Part shown: positions 1 through 8,368 of the stretch, piece after piece
Position numbering within the stretch: position 1 is the stretch's first letter
Layout: every line of letters starts with the position of its first letter
The notes under the pieces: generated by a model
What the model was told of the DNA's origin: nothing
Databases searched by the model: none
What the model saw: the letters and a program-made list of their open reading frames with translations, nothing else
Origin: Atopobiaceae bacterium
GTDB taxonomy: Bacteria > Actinomycetota > Coriobacteriia > Coriobacteriales > Atopobiaceae
Assembly: GCA_902834555.1 (NCBI GenBank)
Contig: CADFJN010000013.1
Coordinates: 21,921 to 85,920, forward strand
DNA length: 64,000 bases
Reading direction: 5' to 3'
Translations under genes and position numbers: made by a program

Positions 1-764
1 TCGACGCCTTTGGCACCGCGCACCGCGCGCAGGGCTCCGTGGTCGGTCCCGCCGCCTACATCCCCGCCGTCGCCGGCTTCCTGCTCGAGAAGGAGGTCGA
101 CACCCTCACGTCGATCTTCGCCGAGCCCGAGCGTCCGTTCGTTGCCATCGTGGGTGGCTCCAAGGTTTCATCCAAGATCACCGTGCTCGATCGCCTGATC
201 GACTCCGCTGACACCCTCATCGTGGGCGGCGGCATGGCCTACACCTTCTTCCTGGCCAAGGGCTACACCGTGGGCACCTCGCTGCAGGAGCCTGACTACG
301 TCGAGGAGGCCAAGAAGCTCCTCAAGAAGGCCGAGGACAAGGGCGTCAAGCTACTTCTGCCGGTTGACAACGTGGTCACCGATGACTTCGACAACCCCAC
401 CGTCAAGGAGGTTGTCGACTCCGACAAGATCCCCGACGACCGCATGGGCATGGACATTGGCACCAAGACCCGCGAGCTTTACGCCGAGGCCATCAAGGGC
501 GCAAAGACCGTCTTCTGGAACGGCCCCATGGGCGTCTTCGAGAAGGACGAGTTCGCTGACGGCACCAAGGCCGTTGCCGAGGCCGTGGCAGAGGTCAAGG
601 CCAACGGTGGCACCTCCATCATCGGTGGTGGCGACTCCGTGGCCGCAATTAACAAGTTTGGCCTGGCTCCCAAGATGAGCTGGATCTCCACGGGTGGCGG
701 CGCCTCGATGGAGCTCGTCGAGGGCAAGGCCCTTCCTGGAGTGGAGGCGCTTCTCGATGCGTAA
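1..764 (+). CDS. pgk: Phosphoglycerate kinase, 3' part
   Basis: Converts 1,3-bisphosphoglycerate and ADP to 3-phosphoglycerate and ATP in cytosolic glycolysis. The frame is open from base 3 and the 5' end lies outside the window. The visible part starts in the conserved DAFGTAHRA segment of the N-terminal domain. It then shows the interdomain VGGSKVSSKI segment, WNGPMGVFE of the nucleotide-binding domain, and the C-terminal GGGDSVAA and STGGGASMELVEGK motifs typical of the family. It overlaps the next gene by 8 bp, so pgk and tpiA are transcribed and probably translationally coupled. Confidence 0.97.
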   Translation, partial: DAFGTAHRAQGSVVGPAAYIPAVAGFLLEKEVDTLTSIFAEPERPFVAIVGGSKVSSKITVLDRLIDSADTLIVGGGMAYTFFLAKGYTVGTSLQEPDYVEEAKKLLKKAEDKGVKLLLPVDNVVTDDFDNPTVKEVVDSDKIPDDRMGMDIGTKTRELYAEAIKGAKTVFWNGPMGVFEKDEFADGTKAVAEAVAEVKANGGTSIIGGGDSVAAINKFGLAPKMSWISTGGGASMELVEGKALPGVEALLDA

Positions 765-1524
765 CAGGATGATCGCAGGCAACTGGAAGATGAACAAGAC
801 CTACGACGAGGGCGTCGTCCTCGCGCAGGGCCTTGTCGACGAGCTCAAGGATGGCACCGGCTCGGTGGACGTCGTTGTCTGCCCGCCCGCCATCGACGTC
901 AAGGGTGTCGCCGAGGTCATCCAGCAGGCCAATGCCCCCATCGCCGTGGGCGTCCAGAACGTCTACTGGGAGGAGAAGGGCGCCTATACCGGCGAGACCG
1001 CTCCCGACATGATCACCGCCGTTGGTGCCACCTACTGCATCATTGGCCACTCCGAGCGTCGTGGCTACTTTGGCGAGACGGACGAGGACATCAACAAGAA
1101 GGCCAAGGCCCTCATGGCCCATGGCATTGTCCCCATCTCCTGCTGCGGCGAGTCCCTCGAGGTTCGCGAGGCCGGCAAGCACGTCGAGTTCGTGGTCGAG
1201 CAGATCAAGAAGGACACTGAGGGTCTCACGATTGACGATCCCTCCAAGTACGTCGTTGCCTACGAGCCCATCTGGGCCATCGGCACCGGCAAGACCGCCA
1301 CGGCCGATGATGCCGAGGAGGTCTGCGGCGCCATCCGCAAGACCCTGGCCGAGATCTTTGGCCAGGAGACGGCCGACGGCATCCGCATCCTCTATGGCGG
1401 CTCCGCCAAGCCCGAGAACGTGGGCGGCTTCCTTGAGAAGGAGGACGTTGACGGCGCGCTCGTCGGCGGTGCCTCGCTCAAGGCCGACAGCTTCGCAGCC
1501 ATGGTCCGCAGCGCCATGGCGTAG
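757..1524 (+). CDS. tpiA: Triose-phosphate isomerase
   Basis: Interconverts dihydroxyacetone phosphate and glyceraldehyde 3-phosphate. The start is the ATG inside the end of pgk, giving MRNRMIAGNWKMN, the standard TIM N-terminus; 255 residues fit the family. The catalytic Lys is in GNWKMN, the electrophilic His in IIGHSERR, the catalytic Glu in YEPIWAIGTGK, and the phosphate-binding loop is the later YGGSAKPEN. The longer reading from 694 would add unrelated residues and overlap pgk by 70 bp, so I reject it. A 31-nt palindrome and a terminator follow the stop codon. Confidence 0.97.
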   Translation: MRNRMIAGNWKMNKTYDEGVVLAQGLVDELKDGTGSVDVVVCPPAIDVKGVAEVIQQANAPIAVGVQNVYWEEKGAYTGETAPDMITAVGATYCIIGHSERRGYFGETDEDINKKAKALMAHGIVPISCCGESLEVREAGKHVEFVVEQIKKDTEGLTIDDPSKYVVAYEPIWAIGTGKTATADDAEEVCGAIRKTLAEIFGQETADGIRILYGGSAKPENVGGFLEKEDVDGALVGGASLKADSFAAMVRSAMA

Positions 1525-1554
1525 TGAGACAAAGGGACTGTCCCTTTGTCTCAC
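1524..1554. repeat. 31-nt palindrome (GTGAGACAAAGGGAC arms), copy 1
   Basis: A perfect inverted repeat with 15-nt arms around a single central T. It begins at the last base of the tpiA stop codon. The same palindrome, with A at the centre and A/T at the outer ends, recurs at 22631-22661, so it is a dispersed element and not a simple terminator. No T-run follows directly. Confidence 0.85.
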
Positions 1555-1556
1555 CT

Positions 1557-1590
1557 GGCCCCGGTGCGTCTTTCGCGCCGGGGCCTTTTC
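1557..1590 (+). terminator. Terminator after tpiA
   Basis: A 12-bp stem (GGCCCCGGTGCG pairing with CGCGCCGGGGCC, one G-T pair) with a TCTTT loop is followed by TTTTC. It closes the pgk-tpiA unit. Confidence 0.85.
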
Positions 1591-1629
1591 TAGATGGGGT
1601 GGTTCTTCTAGCCCGAAAGGTGGCGGAAG

Positions 1630-2409
1630 TTGTTTCTCGAAAAGTCGACATGGCCTGCAGTCGAGGCATACTTTGAAAACAATGACCTGGTAGTCCTTGG
1701 GTTTGGCAGTACAGAGAACCACGGACGGCACAATCCACTGGGCACCGACTGGATGGCTCCCCAGAGGATACTGGACCTCATGAATGAGCGCAGGCCCAAG
1801 GTGCTCTATGGTCCAACGCTTCGCCTCGGCTCGGCCGATCACTTCATTGACTACCCCGGAACGCTCTCGCTTGGGGATGACCTTCTCCATCAGGTGACCG
1901 CACGAATCTGCGGGCAGCTCTACCACTACGGCGCTCGGCACTTCTGCTTTGTCAACGGTCATGGGGGAAACACCCGAGCCCTCACCATGACCGGCTATGA
2001 CCTCAACGACCGCGGCTGCCAGGTGGCGCTTCTCAACTGGTGGAAGCTTGCGGGCGAGCTTGACCCCGCGTGGGGCGGTGGCCATGGTGGTGCTCAGGAG
2101 ACCTCGGCGAACCTTTGGATAGACCCAGACTCTGTTGATACTTTGGCGTTGGGTCCCATGAACCTTGTGGACGACGGCGGCAGCGATATCAAGACCCAAG
2201 GTTTTGACGTTGTCGAGTTCGAGGGCGTCCACCCATCGCTTATCCGTCGTGCTCGCAGGTATGCCACGAACGGATGGATTGGGAAGGACGATCCCAAGCA
2301 GGCGTCTGCGGAGTGGGGAGAGCAGATGCTCACCTCCTTTGCGGACTGGGCAGTGAAGTTCCTTGACGCCTTTGCCCGGTCTCCGCTGCCGGGGCAGATT
2401 GAGCGCTAG
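1630..2409 (+). CDS. Creatininase-family amidohydrolase, paralogue 1
   Basis: A 259-residue cytosolic protein of the creatininase/MftE fold, metal-dependent hydrolases of cyclic or linear amides. Metal-ligand motifs are visible: GSTENHGRHNPLGTD (Glu, His, Asp), VNGHGGN, and WGGGHGGAQE with the His and Glu expected of the family. The start is TTG with AAAGGTGG about 7 bases upstream. Two more paralogues lie at 6611 and 7500, and peptide-binding and aminopeptidase genes surround it, so a small peptide-derived amide is a plausible but unproven substrate. True creatininase activity should not be assumed. Confidence 0.88.
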   Translation: MFLEKSTWPAVEAYFENNDLVVLGFGSTENHGRHNPLGTDWMAPQRILDLMNERRPKVLYGPTLRLGSADHFIDYPGTLSLGDDLLHQVTARICGQLYHYGARHFCFVNGHGGNTRALTMTGYDLNDRGCQVALLNWWKLAGELDPAWGGGHGGAQETSANLWIDPDSVDTLALGPMNLVDDGGSDIKTQGFDVVEFEGVHPSLIRRARRYATNGWIGKDDPKQASAEWGEQMLTSFADWAVKFLDAFARSPLPGQIER

Positions 2410-2472
2410 GCGAGAAGGTCGAGGCCTCTCTCCTCTATGACTGTGTGGAGGTCGTCCCTGCGGCAACCGTGC

Positions 2473-2497
2473 CTCCGGCGTCGGCTTGACGCCGGAG
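2473..2497. repeat. Perfect 10-bp hairpin in the convergent gap
   Basis: CTCCGGCGTC, a 5-nt loop, then GACGCCGGAG. It lies 60 bp after the creatininase stop. No T-run follows, so termination is uncertain. The CTCCGGC/GCCGGAG arms resemble the dispersed repeats at 22021, 29635 and 49762. Confidence 0.55.
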
Positions 2498-2533
2498 CAT
2501 GAGTTATAGCGCCGCTCGTCTCCGTGGTCTTAT

Positions 2534-2575
2534 CGCAAAAAACTGAGCCCACCGGTTACTACCGATGGGCTCAGT
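2534..2575 (-). terminator. Terminator of the peptide-binding protein gene
   Basis: Read on the minus strand, CACTGAGCCCA and TGGGCTCAGT form the stem and TTTTTTG follows. The orientation fits the minus-strand gene that ends at 2617. Confidence 0.85.
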
Positions 2576-2616
2576 GCCATTGCACGCCGAGAAGCGTAGC
2601 TGCTGCACAAGCGCAA

Positions 2617-4281
2617 CTACTGCGCGGGCGTTGCGTCCCTTAGCTCGGGCAGGCGTGCGGCATCGACCTTGATGCCGGTGAACTTGTTCGAGGTCACCTT
2701 GTTCAGGGTCTTGTGGAGCATGGGGATGATGGGCATGTCCTCGGCAGCAATGGCGTCCGCCTCGTGCATGAGCTCGACGCGCTTGTCCTCGTCCACGGTC
2801 TTTCTCGCCTCGTCCAGCTTGGCGTCGAACTCGGCGCTGGAGTAGTGGGAGACGTTGTCGCCCACGCCGGTGTACATGAGCGGCTGCAGGAAGTTGTCCA
2901 TGATGGGATAGTCTGCGGTCCAGCCACGAGATCCAAGCTGGAAGGTGCCGGCAACGTAGTCGTCGAGCATCGACGCGTATTCCTTCTGGTCGATGGTCAC
3001 GTTGATGCCCACGGCCTTCCAGTCGCCCTGCAGGACCTCAAACTCGTTTGTCTTGTTGGACGAGGAAACCATGATGGTGAGGTCGATGCCGCGCATACCG
3101 TCTGAGCCGGCGGGATAGCCTGCCTCGTCGAGAAGCTTGCCCGCCTTGTCCACGTCATAGGCGCAGTACTGCCACGTGGTCTCGTCGTTGCCCTTGATTC
3201 CCGGCGGGACAATGTCGCCTGCGGGCTGCGCAAATCCCTCGTAGAGGGTGTCGCAGAGGTTCTGGCGGTTGATGGCAAGAGACATTGCCTGACGAACCCT
3301 CTTGTCCGAGAGGATGGGGTCGTTCACGTTGTACGCAAGGTACTCCGTGTACAGAACCTCGCCAACCATCGTCTGCTTGTTGGGGGTGCCGGTGTAGCCG
3401 TCATCCGACTGCCCGTACTTCTCGACCGTCTCCTTGACGCGTCCCGCTGGAATGTCGCAGAGGTCGAGGTTGCCTGCCTCAAACTCGCGGAACGCCGTGT
3501 CGGTGTCTTTGTAGATGTTAAAGTGGACTGCATCGACCTTGGCGGGGTTGTCGCCGGCGTAGTCCTGGTAGCGCTTCATGTTGATGTACTGACCATCGTT
3601 CCAGGTGCCATCCATCTGGAAGGGGCCGTTGCCCACGGGCGCCTTGGAATAGGTGTCAAAGTTGTCCTTCGCGCAGTCCGGGATGGGCGAGAGGGGCGTG
3701 CAGCACACCACAAAGGGGAAGTCTGCGTAAGGGCCGGTGAGCTCCACCTTGAGGGTGTAGTCGTCGGGGCAGGAAAGCCCCTCAAGCTCTTCGACGTTTC
3801 CGTTGACCACGTCGTCATAGCCCTTAACCATGGCAAGGTGGTACGAGACCACAGACGGCGCCGTGGTGGTCTTGGGGTTGCAGATGCGGTTCCAGGCGTA
3901 CTGGAACGACTTGGCCGTGACGTCGGTGCCATCGTGGAACTTGAGGCCCTGCTTGATGTGGAAGGTCCACGTCGCGGCGTCGTCAGATGACTCCCAGGAC
4001 TCGGCAACGCTGGGCTTCAGCTCCTCTGTGTCGTAGTCGTAGACCGTGAGCTGGTCAAAGAGCTGAGAAGCAACAGCAGCGCCGTTGAACTCCTCGATGT
4101 CAAAGGGGTCGATCGACGTGGGGTTCGTGATTGCATAGTTGATGGTTCCTCCCGATGCCGCCTCCCCACTGGATGACTCTCCGCTGCTGGACGAGCGCTG
4201 TCCGCAGGCACCAAGTCCTGCGGCTGCCATCGCGGCAGCTCCGCCCTTGATGAAGGTGCGACGATCCATCGAATGACCCAT
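2617..4281 (-). CDS. Peptide ABC transporter substrate-binding lipoprotein (SBP_bac_5), copy 1
   Basis: A 554-residue family 5 extracytoplasmic binding protein (OppA/DppA type) that would capture peptides outside the membrane. The N-terminus MGHSMDRRTFIKGGAA carries a twin-arginine motif, a hydrophobic stretch and a lipobox ending in GAC, so it is probably exported by Tat and lipid-anchored. A Ser/Gly linker follows, then the usual IDPFD and FHDGTDVTAKSF segments. The start at 4281 is set by GGGAGGA 5 bases upstream; the ORF can be read from 4320 but without a ribosome site. It has no transporter genes beside it and probably shares the permeases encoded at 11437-15581. Confidence 0.92.
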   Translation of the reverse strand: MGHSMDRRTFIKGGAAAMAAAGLGACGQRSSSSGESSSGEAASGGTINYAITNPTSIDPFDIEEFNGAAVASQLFDQLTVYDYDTEELKPSVAESWESSDDAATWTFHIKQGLKFHDGTDVTAKSFQYAWNRICNPKTTTAPSVVSYHLAMVKGYDDVVNGNVEELEGLSCPDDYTLKVELTGPYADFPFVVCCTPLSPIPDCAKDNFDTYSKAPVGNGPFQMDGTWNDGQYINMKRYQDYAGDNPAKVDAVHFNIYKDTDTAFREFEAGNLDLCDIPAGRVKETVEKYGQSDDGYTGTPNKQTMVGEVLYTEYLAYNVNDPILSDKRVRQAMSLAINRQNLCDTLYEGFAQPAGDIVPPGIKGNDETTWQYCAYDVDKAGKLLDEAGYPAGSDGMRGIDLTIMVSSSNKTNEFEVLQGDWKAVGINVTIDQKEYASMLDDYVAGTFQLGSRGWTADYPIMDNFLQPLMYTGVGDNVSHYSSAEFDAKLDEARKTVDEDKRVELMHEADAIAAEDMPIIPMLHKTLNKVTSNKFTGIKVDAARLPELRDATPAQ

Positions 4282-4307
4282 CTTTTCCTCCCGCCGTCTG
4301 TCCTCAT

Positions 4308-4335
4308 GCGGACACCGCATGACCGCAGTGTCCGC
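4308..4335 (-). promoter_or_regulatory. Leader hairpin upstream of the binding protein
   Basis: GCGGACAC and GTGTCCGC form a perfect 8-bp stem around 12 nt, about 27 bp before the start codon. It would lie in the 5' untranslated mRNA just above the ribosome site. Its function is unknown. Confidence 0.45.
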
Positions 4336-4500
4336 TTTTCGAGAAAGATGTTCGTCCTGTTGGAGGAAAGTGGCGGAGGACTGAAATACGCCTGAAGCAA
4401 ATGTTTGCAGTATTGAAACTCCTGGCCTGATTTACCTACCGCTCGCCGACTGCAACTCGAAAGTCGCATGGCTGCACCTCGCTCGCGAACCTCACAAGAA

Positions 4501-4528
4501 TGGGTGCGAGCATGACTGCCCGCACCCA
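4501..4528 (-). terminator. Probable terminator of the M18 aminopeptidase gene
   Basis: TGGGTGCG and CGCACCCA form a perfect 8-bp stem. On the minus strand it is followed by ATTCTTGT, a weak T-rich tail. It lies 50 bp after the M18 stop codon. Confidence 0.6.
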
Positions 4529-4576
4529 TCAAGAGGTACTGTCTCCAATGGCGAGAAGCTTCGCCCGTGCTGTCCG

Positions 4577-5977
4577 CTATTCCAGCGCAAGGAAGGCACA
4601 ATAGCCCTTGTAGGCCTCCCAGATGTCTGCCTTGCTCGTGACCTCCCAGGGGGAGTGCATCGAGAGCACGCCAATGCCGGAGTCAATCACGTTCATGCCA
4701 TAGGTGGCCAGGATGTAAGCGATGGTGCCACCGCCACCGGCGTCAACGCGGCCGAGCTCGGCGGTCTGGAAGCGGACGTCTGCGTCATCCATCACGCGAC
4801 GGATGAGGGCAACGTACTCGGCGTCGGCATCGTTGGAGCCAGACTTGCCGCTGCCTCCCGTATACTTGTTGAATGTGAGACCGCGCCCAAGAAAGCACGA
4901 GTTCTTTGCCTCGAAGACCGAGGAGTAGTTGGGGTCGAAGGCTGCGGAGACGTCACTCGAGAGCATGCGAGAGCGCTCGAGGCAACGGCGCAGCGCCAGG
5001 GGAGTGCCCTGTCCGGCTGCCTCGATAAGCTCGGCCATGACATCCTCAAAGAAGCGGCTGCTCATCGAGGTAGCACCGCGGCTGCCAATCTCCTCCTTGT
5101 CAACAAGGATGGTGACGGCGGTGCGCTTGGGCGCCTCGCACGCAAGCTGGGCAAGAAGCGAGGGGTAGGCGCAGGAGCGGTCGTCCTGGCCGTAGCCCAG
5201 GACCATTGAACGGTCCAGGCCCATGTCGCGCGCCTGGCCTGCGGGCACAATCTCAAGCTCGGCGGAGAGCAGGTCCTCCTCGGTGATATCGTACTTCTCG
5301 GCGAGAATATCAAGGACGGTTGCCTTAACCGCTTCTTTGTCTTGGTCCTTCTCGGCGCCGTCGCCAGCTGTCTTGGGGCGGTTGCCCACAATGACGTCGA
5401 GAAGCTCGCCCTCAATGAGCTCGGATGCCTTCTTCTGCATCTGCTCACGGGCAAGGTGGGGGAGAAGGTCGGAGACGCAGAAGACGGGGTCCGAGGGGTC
5501 CTCGCCAATCACGACCTTGATGACACTCCCATCCTTCTTAGCAACAACGCCATGGATTGCCAGAGGCAGGGTTGCCCACTGGTAGGTCTTCACGCCGCCG
5601 TAGTAGTGCGTGTCAAGCGTGGCGATGTCGTTTCTCTCCTCGAGCGGGTTCTGCTTGACGTCCAGGCGGGGCGAGTCGATGTGAGCACCAAGGATGTTGA
5701 CGCCCTGCTCAAGGGGCTCCGTGCCCAGTTCGATGAGCATGAGGCTCTTGCCGCGAACCGACGCGTAGACCTTGTCGCCGGCCGATAGCTTCTCGCCTGC
5801 CTTGACAGCCTCCTCAAGCGGGCGATACCCATGTGCCTCCGCAAGCTCGATGGCGGTTGAGCAGCACTCTCGCTCCGTCTTATTCTCAGAGATGAACTTT
5901 CGGTACCCCTCGCAGAATTCAGTGAGCTGCGCCAGGTCCTTCTCGCCATAGCCCTTCCAGGCGTTTGGTCTCTCCAT
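4577..5977 (-). CDS. M18 family zinc aminopeptidase
   Basis: A 466-residue cytosolic metallo-aminopeptidase that releases N-terminal residues from peptides. Recognised by AHIDSPRLDVKQNPL (first metal His and Asp), the DKEEIGSRG segment (catalytic Glu and metal Glu), GYGQDDRSCAYPS, and the C-terminal IDSGIGVLSMHSPWE with the last metal His. The start at 5977 follows GGGAGCAGGA; the in-frame extension to 6028 lacks a site. It sits upstream of, and in the same direction as, the binding-protein gene, consistent with peptide use. The length matches the clostridial-type M18 branch. Confidence 0.93.
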   Translation of the reverse strand: MERPNAWKGYGEKDLAQLTEFCEGYRKFISENKTERECCSTAIELAEAHGYRPLEEAVKAGEKLSAGDKVYASVRGKSLMLIELGTEPLEQGVNILGAHIDSPRLDVKQNPLEERNDIATLDTHYYGGVKTYQWATLPLAIHGVVAKKDGSVIKVVIGEDPSDPVFCVSDLLPHLAREQMQKKASELIEGELLDVIVGNRPKTAGDGAEKDQDKEAVKATVLDILAEKYDITEEDLLSAELEIVPAGQARDMGLDRSMVLGYGQDDRSCAYPSLLAQLACEAPKRTAVTILVDKEEIGSRGATSMSSRFFEDVMAELIEAAGQGTPLALRRCLERSRMLSSDVSAAFDPNYSSVFEAKNSCFLGRGLTFNKYTGGSGKSGSNDADAEYVALIRRVMDDADVRFQTAELGRVDAGGGGTIAYILATYGMNVIDSGIGVLSMHSPWEVTSKADIWEAYKGYCAFLALE

Positions 5978-6174
5978 TCCTGCTCCCTTCCAAAGTCCTC
6001 GGGTAAGCTCCGGAGAAGACTGTATCACCCATGGAACTCGCGCCGTTCATCGCGCCGCTCGCCGGATGTCATCTGAGCTGTGAAATGAGAAAAACGATAA
6101 AACACGCGTATCACCATATGCTATGCTGAATAGCATTGCGTACAGCCCATCCGCTCTCGAAGGAGCCAGAATCC

Positions 6175-6435
6175 GTGAACGTCCTCAACGTCATTCTCCT
6201 TGTCTTGCTGTTCATCTCCGGCCTGCTCACCGTGGCTCTCGTCCTCATGCACTCGGGCAAGGGCACGGGCGTGTCTGACATGATTGCCTCCTCGCTCTAC
6301 AATGCCTCCGCCGGCTCTGGCATCTGGGAGAAGAACCTCGACAGGCTCACAGTCATCACCTCCGTCATCTTTGTGGTGTGTGTCATCGTGATGGCGGTGA
6401 CCTTCCCCACGGGGACCATCGGCCTGGCTGGCTAG
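6175..6435 (+). CDS. secG: Preprotein translocase subunit SecG
   Basis: The small SecYEG subunit. The 86 residues begin with GTG (VNVLNVILLVLLF), with GAAGGAG 8 bases upstream. Two membrane segments (about residues 3-24 and 59-79) flank the conserved cytoplasmic loop containing LMHSGKGTG and the Ser/Gly-rich GSGIWEKNLDR stretch. Upstream codons back to TTG 6136 can be read but lack a ribosome site and would spoil the N-terminal helix. In many relatives secG lies next to tpiA; here about 4.6 kb of peptide genes separate them. Confidence 0.93.
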   Translation: MNVLNVILLVLLFISGLLTVALVLMHSGKGTGVSDMIASSLYNASAGSGIWEKNLDRLTVITSVIFVVCVIVMAVTFPTGTIGLAG

Positions 6436-6460
6436 GCCTTCTCGGAAAACGGTTTCATGC

Positions 6461-6495
6461 GGGACGGAGCGGCGAGTGCCCTCCGTCCCTTTTTT
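6461..6495 (+). terminator. Terminator after secG
   Basis: GGGACGGAG and CTCCGTCCC form a perfect 9-bp stem around an 11-nt loop, followed by TTTTTT. Confidence 0.93.
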
Positions 6496-6559
6496 ATCCG
6501 CACCACATTCTTTGGTTAACAAGTGGGACATTGAACCATCGAGTTGGCATCCTTAAACG

Positions 6560-6604
6560 CTTGCAAGCCTATGCTGGTGACATAAAGGCTTGTCGCAAGG
6601 AGGA
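6560..6604 (+). promoter_or_regulatory. Leader hairpin overlapping the ribosome site of the second creatininase gene
   Basis: CTTGCAAGCC (6560-6569) can pair with GGCTTGTCGCAAG (6587-6599) with a small bulge. The right arm runs directly into the AAGGAGG ribosome site (6598-6604), so folding would restrict translation of the gene at 6611. Confidence 0.4.
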
Positions 6605-6610
6605 TGCCAC

Positions 6611-7426
6611 ATGTACATGGCGAGAAGCACCTGGACACAGGTCCGTGACTACTTCAAGGAGCACGACCTGGTGATTATTGGGATTGGTTCGACAGAGTGC
6701 CACGGCAGGCACAATCCGCTGGGCACCGATACCATGGCGCCAGACAAGATCCTTGAGCTGCTGGAACAGCGCGACGGGACGTATCTTGTGGCACCAACAC
6801 TTCCCTATGGCGCAACGGACGACCTCGTTGGGTACCCTGGCACGGTGAGCCTTGGCGTCCAGGGGCTCTACGACGTCCTGTCGAGCATCACGAGGCAGCT
6901 ACGTGCCTACGGTGCGCGCCGCTTTGTCTTCCTCAATGGCCACGGCGGTAACGTCAAATCTCTCTCTATGGCGTCGATGGACCTAAACGATGCCGGCTGC
7001 CTTGCGGCTGTTGTCAACTGGTGGAGGTTGGCCCCGCAGCTTAATCCCGCGTGGGGAGGCGGGCACGGTGGTGCCATGGAGACCAGCGCCAATCTCGCCA
7101 TAGACCCGGCCTCCGTTGACATGTCGCAGGTGACAGACGAGAACCTGCTCCCCGACATTGGGGATGACATGCCATCCACGGGATGGAACAGCGTGAGCTT
7201 TGGCGGTGCCGAGGTGGAGTTCCCGCGCAGGCTTGCCCGCTTTGCAAGCTCCGGTTGGGTTGCCGAAGGCCACGACGACCATCCGCGCGGTGCAAGCGCC
7301 GAGCTTGGGAAGGCGATGCTCGAGGGCACTGCGGCATGGCTACAGGAGTTCACGCATGCCCTCGAGGCAGAGAAGCTGCCCAAGCCAATCGACTTCTCTC
7401 GGGCAACGGAGCACCTCGACCAGTAG
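6611..7426 (+). CDS. Creatininase-family amidohydrolase, paralogue 2
   Basis: 271 residues with the same plan as the protein at 1630: GSTECHGRHNPLGTD, LNGHGGN and WGGGHGGAMETSANL. The Glu, His and Asp metal ligands are kept, while a Cys replaces Asn/Glu between them. The start ATG at 6611 has AAGGAGG 6 bases upstream; a second ATG 6 bases later is possible. It heads a run with a third paralogue and an M42 aminopeptidase, 73 and about 47 bp apart, probably one operon. The substrate is unknown; amides from peptide breakdown are likely from context. Confidence 0.88.
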   Translation: MYMARSTWTQVRDYFKEHDLVIIGIGSTECHGRHNPLGTDTMAPDKILELLEQRDGTYLVAPTLPYGATDDLVGYPGTVSLGVQGLYDVLSSITRQLRAYGARRFVFLNGHGGNVKSLSMASMDLNDAGCLAAVVNWWRLAPQLNPAWGGGHGGAMETSANLAIDPASVDMSQVTDENLLPDIGDDMPSTGWNSVSFGGAEVEFPRRLARFASSGWVAEGHDDHPRGASAELGKAMLEGTAAWLQEFTHALEAEKLPKPIDFSRATEHLDQ

Positions 7427-7499
7427 CGCACGCCGCATAGCTGCATCTGTACCAGGCGTTCCCGCCTGCCGAGGGACGGGCGGACAACAAGGAGGAGAA

Positions 7500-8321
7500 A
7501 TGCGCATCGAGCTGAGTACCTGGCCTGCCGTGGAAGACTACTTTGAGCGGGGAAACGACCTTGTCGTTATGGCCATAGGAAGCACGGAGGAGCACGGGAG
7601 GCACAACCCGCTGGGAACAGATACCCTTGCACCCAATCTGCTGCTGGAAAAGATTGATGCTGCCCTTGGCGAGGACGTGCTCATTGCGCCCACGATTCCC
7701 TTTGGCAACGCGGATGACCTCCTGGGGTTCCCGGGAACGCTCTCGATAGGGTATGACCTTCTCCGCTCGCTTGTCCGGACGCTCAGCATGCAGCTCTACG
7801 ACTATGGAGCAAGAAGGTTCCTCTTCATCAACGGCCACGGCCCCAACATCAAGCCCATCTCAAGCGTGTGCGAGGAGCTCAATAGGCGAGGGTGCCTCGC
7901 GGCAAGGGCGGATTGGTGGCTCATGGCAGGCGAGCTCAACCCTGCGTGGGGCGGTGGCCATGGCGGGGCAGAGGAGACGGCTGCGGTGATGGCCGTCGAC
8001 CCCTCGCTTGTGGATTCCTCCGAGCTTGGTCCCATGGCGCTTGCTAACGACATCTCCGACGAGCTCCCCACGTCTGGTTGGGACAACGTTGAGTTCAAGG
8101 GCGCTCACGTTGCCATTCCGCGTGACGCCTGCCGCTACGCCGGCAACGGCTGGATTGGCCCCGACGACCCAGCGAACGCCAACCCGGAGTGGGGAGGCCA
8201 GATGATGGACGGCGTGGCCAGCTACCTCGTCGACTTCATAGGCGCCCTCAAGCGCGCGCCGCTTCCCGCGCCCATGCCCGTCCGCACTACCAAGGCATAC
8301 GGCGGCAATGGCGACAAGTAA
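7500..8321 (+). CDS. Creatininase-family amidohydrolase, paralogue 3
   Basis: 273 residues starting MRIELSTWPAVEDYF, with AAGGAGGAGA just before the ATG. Motifs GSTEEHGRHNPLGTD and WGGGHGGAEETAAVM are intact. The middle motif reads NGHGPN, with Pro for the second Gly found in the other two copies, which may shift the active-site loop. It is closer in its opening residues to paralogue 1 (both have TWPAVE.YFE), suggesting local duplication. It lies in the operon between paralogue 2 and the M42 peptidase. Confidence 0.88.
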   Translation: MRIELSTWPAVEDYFERGNDLVVMAIGSTEEHGRHNPLGTDTLAPNLLLEKIDAALGEDVLIAPTIPFGNADDLLGFPGTLSIGYDLLRSLVRTLSMQLYDYGARRFLFINGHGPNIKPISSVCEELNRRGCLAARADWWLMAGELNPAWGGGHGGAEETAAVMAVDPSLVDSSELGPMALANDISDELPTSGWDNVEFKGAHVAIPRDACRYAGNGWIGPDDPANANPEWGGQMMDGVASYLVDFIGALKRAPLPAPMPVRTTKAYGGNGDK

Positions 8322-8368
8322 CGTCAGCACGTACGCGATATTGGCTCCCAGGAGAGAGGCAAGTGGCA

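Noticed and set aside
649..2466. Minus-strand ORF of 605 codons opposite tpiA and creatininase
   Set aside because: It is the antisense of two well-supported genes, has no ribosome site or recognisable domain, and reflects the GC-rich third positions.
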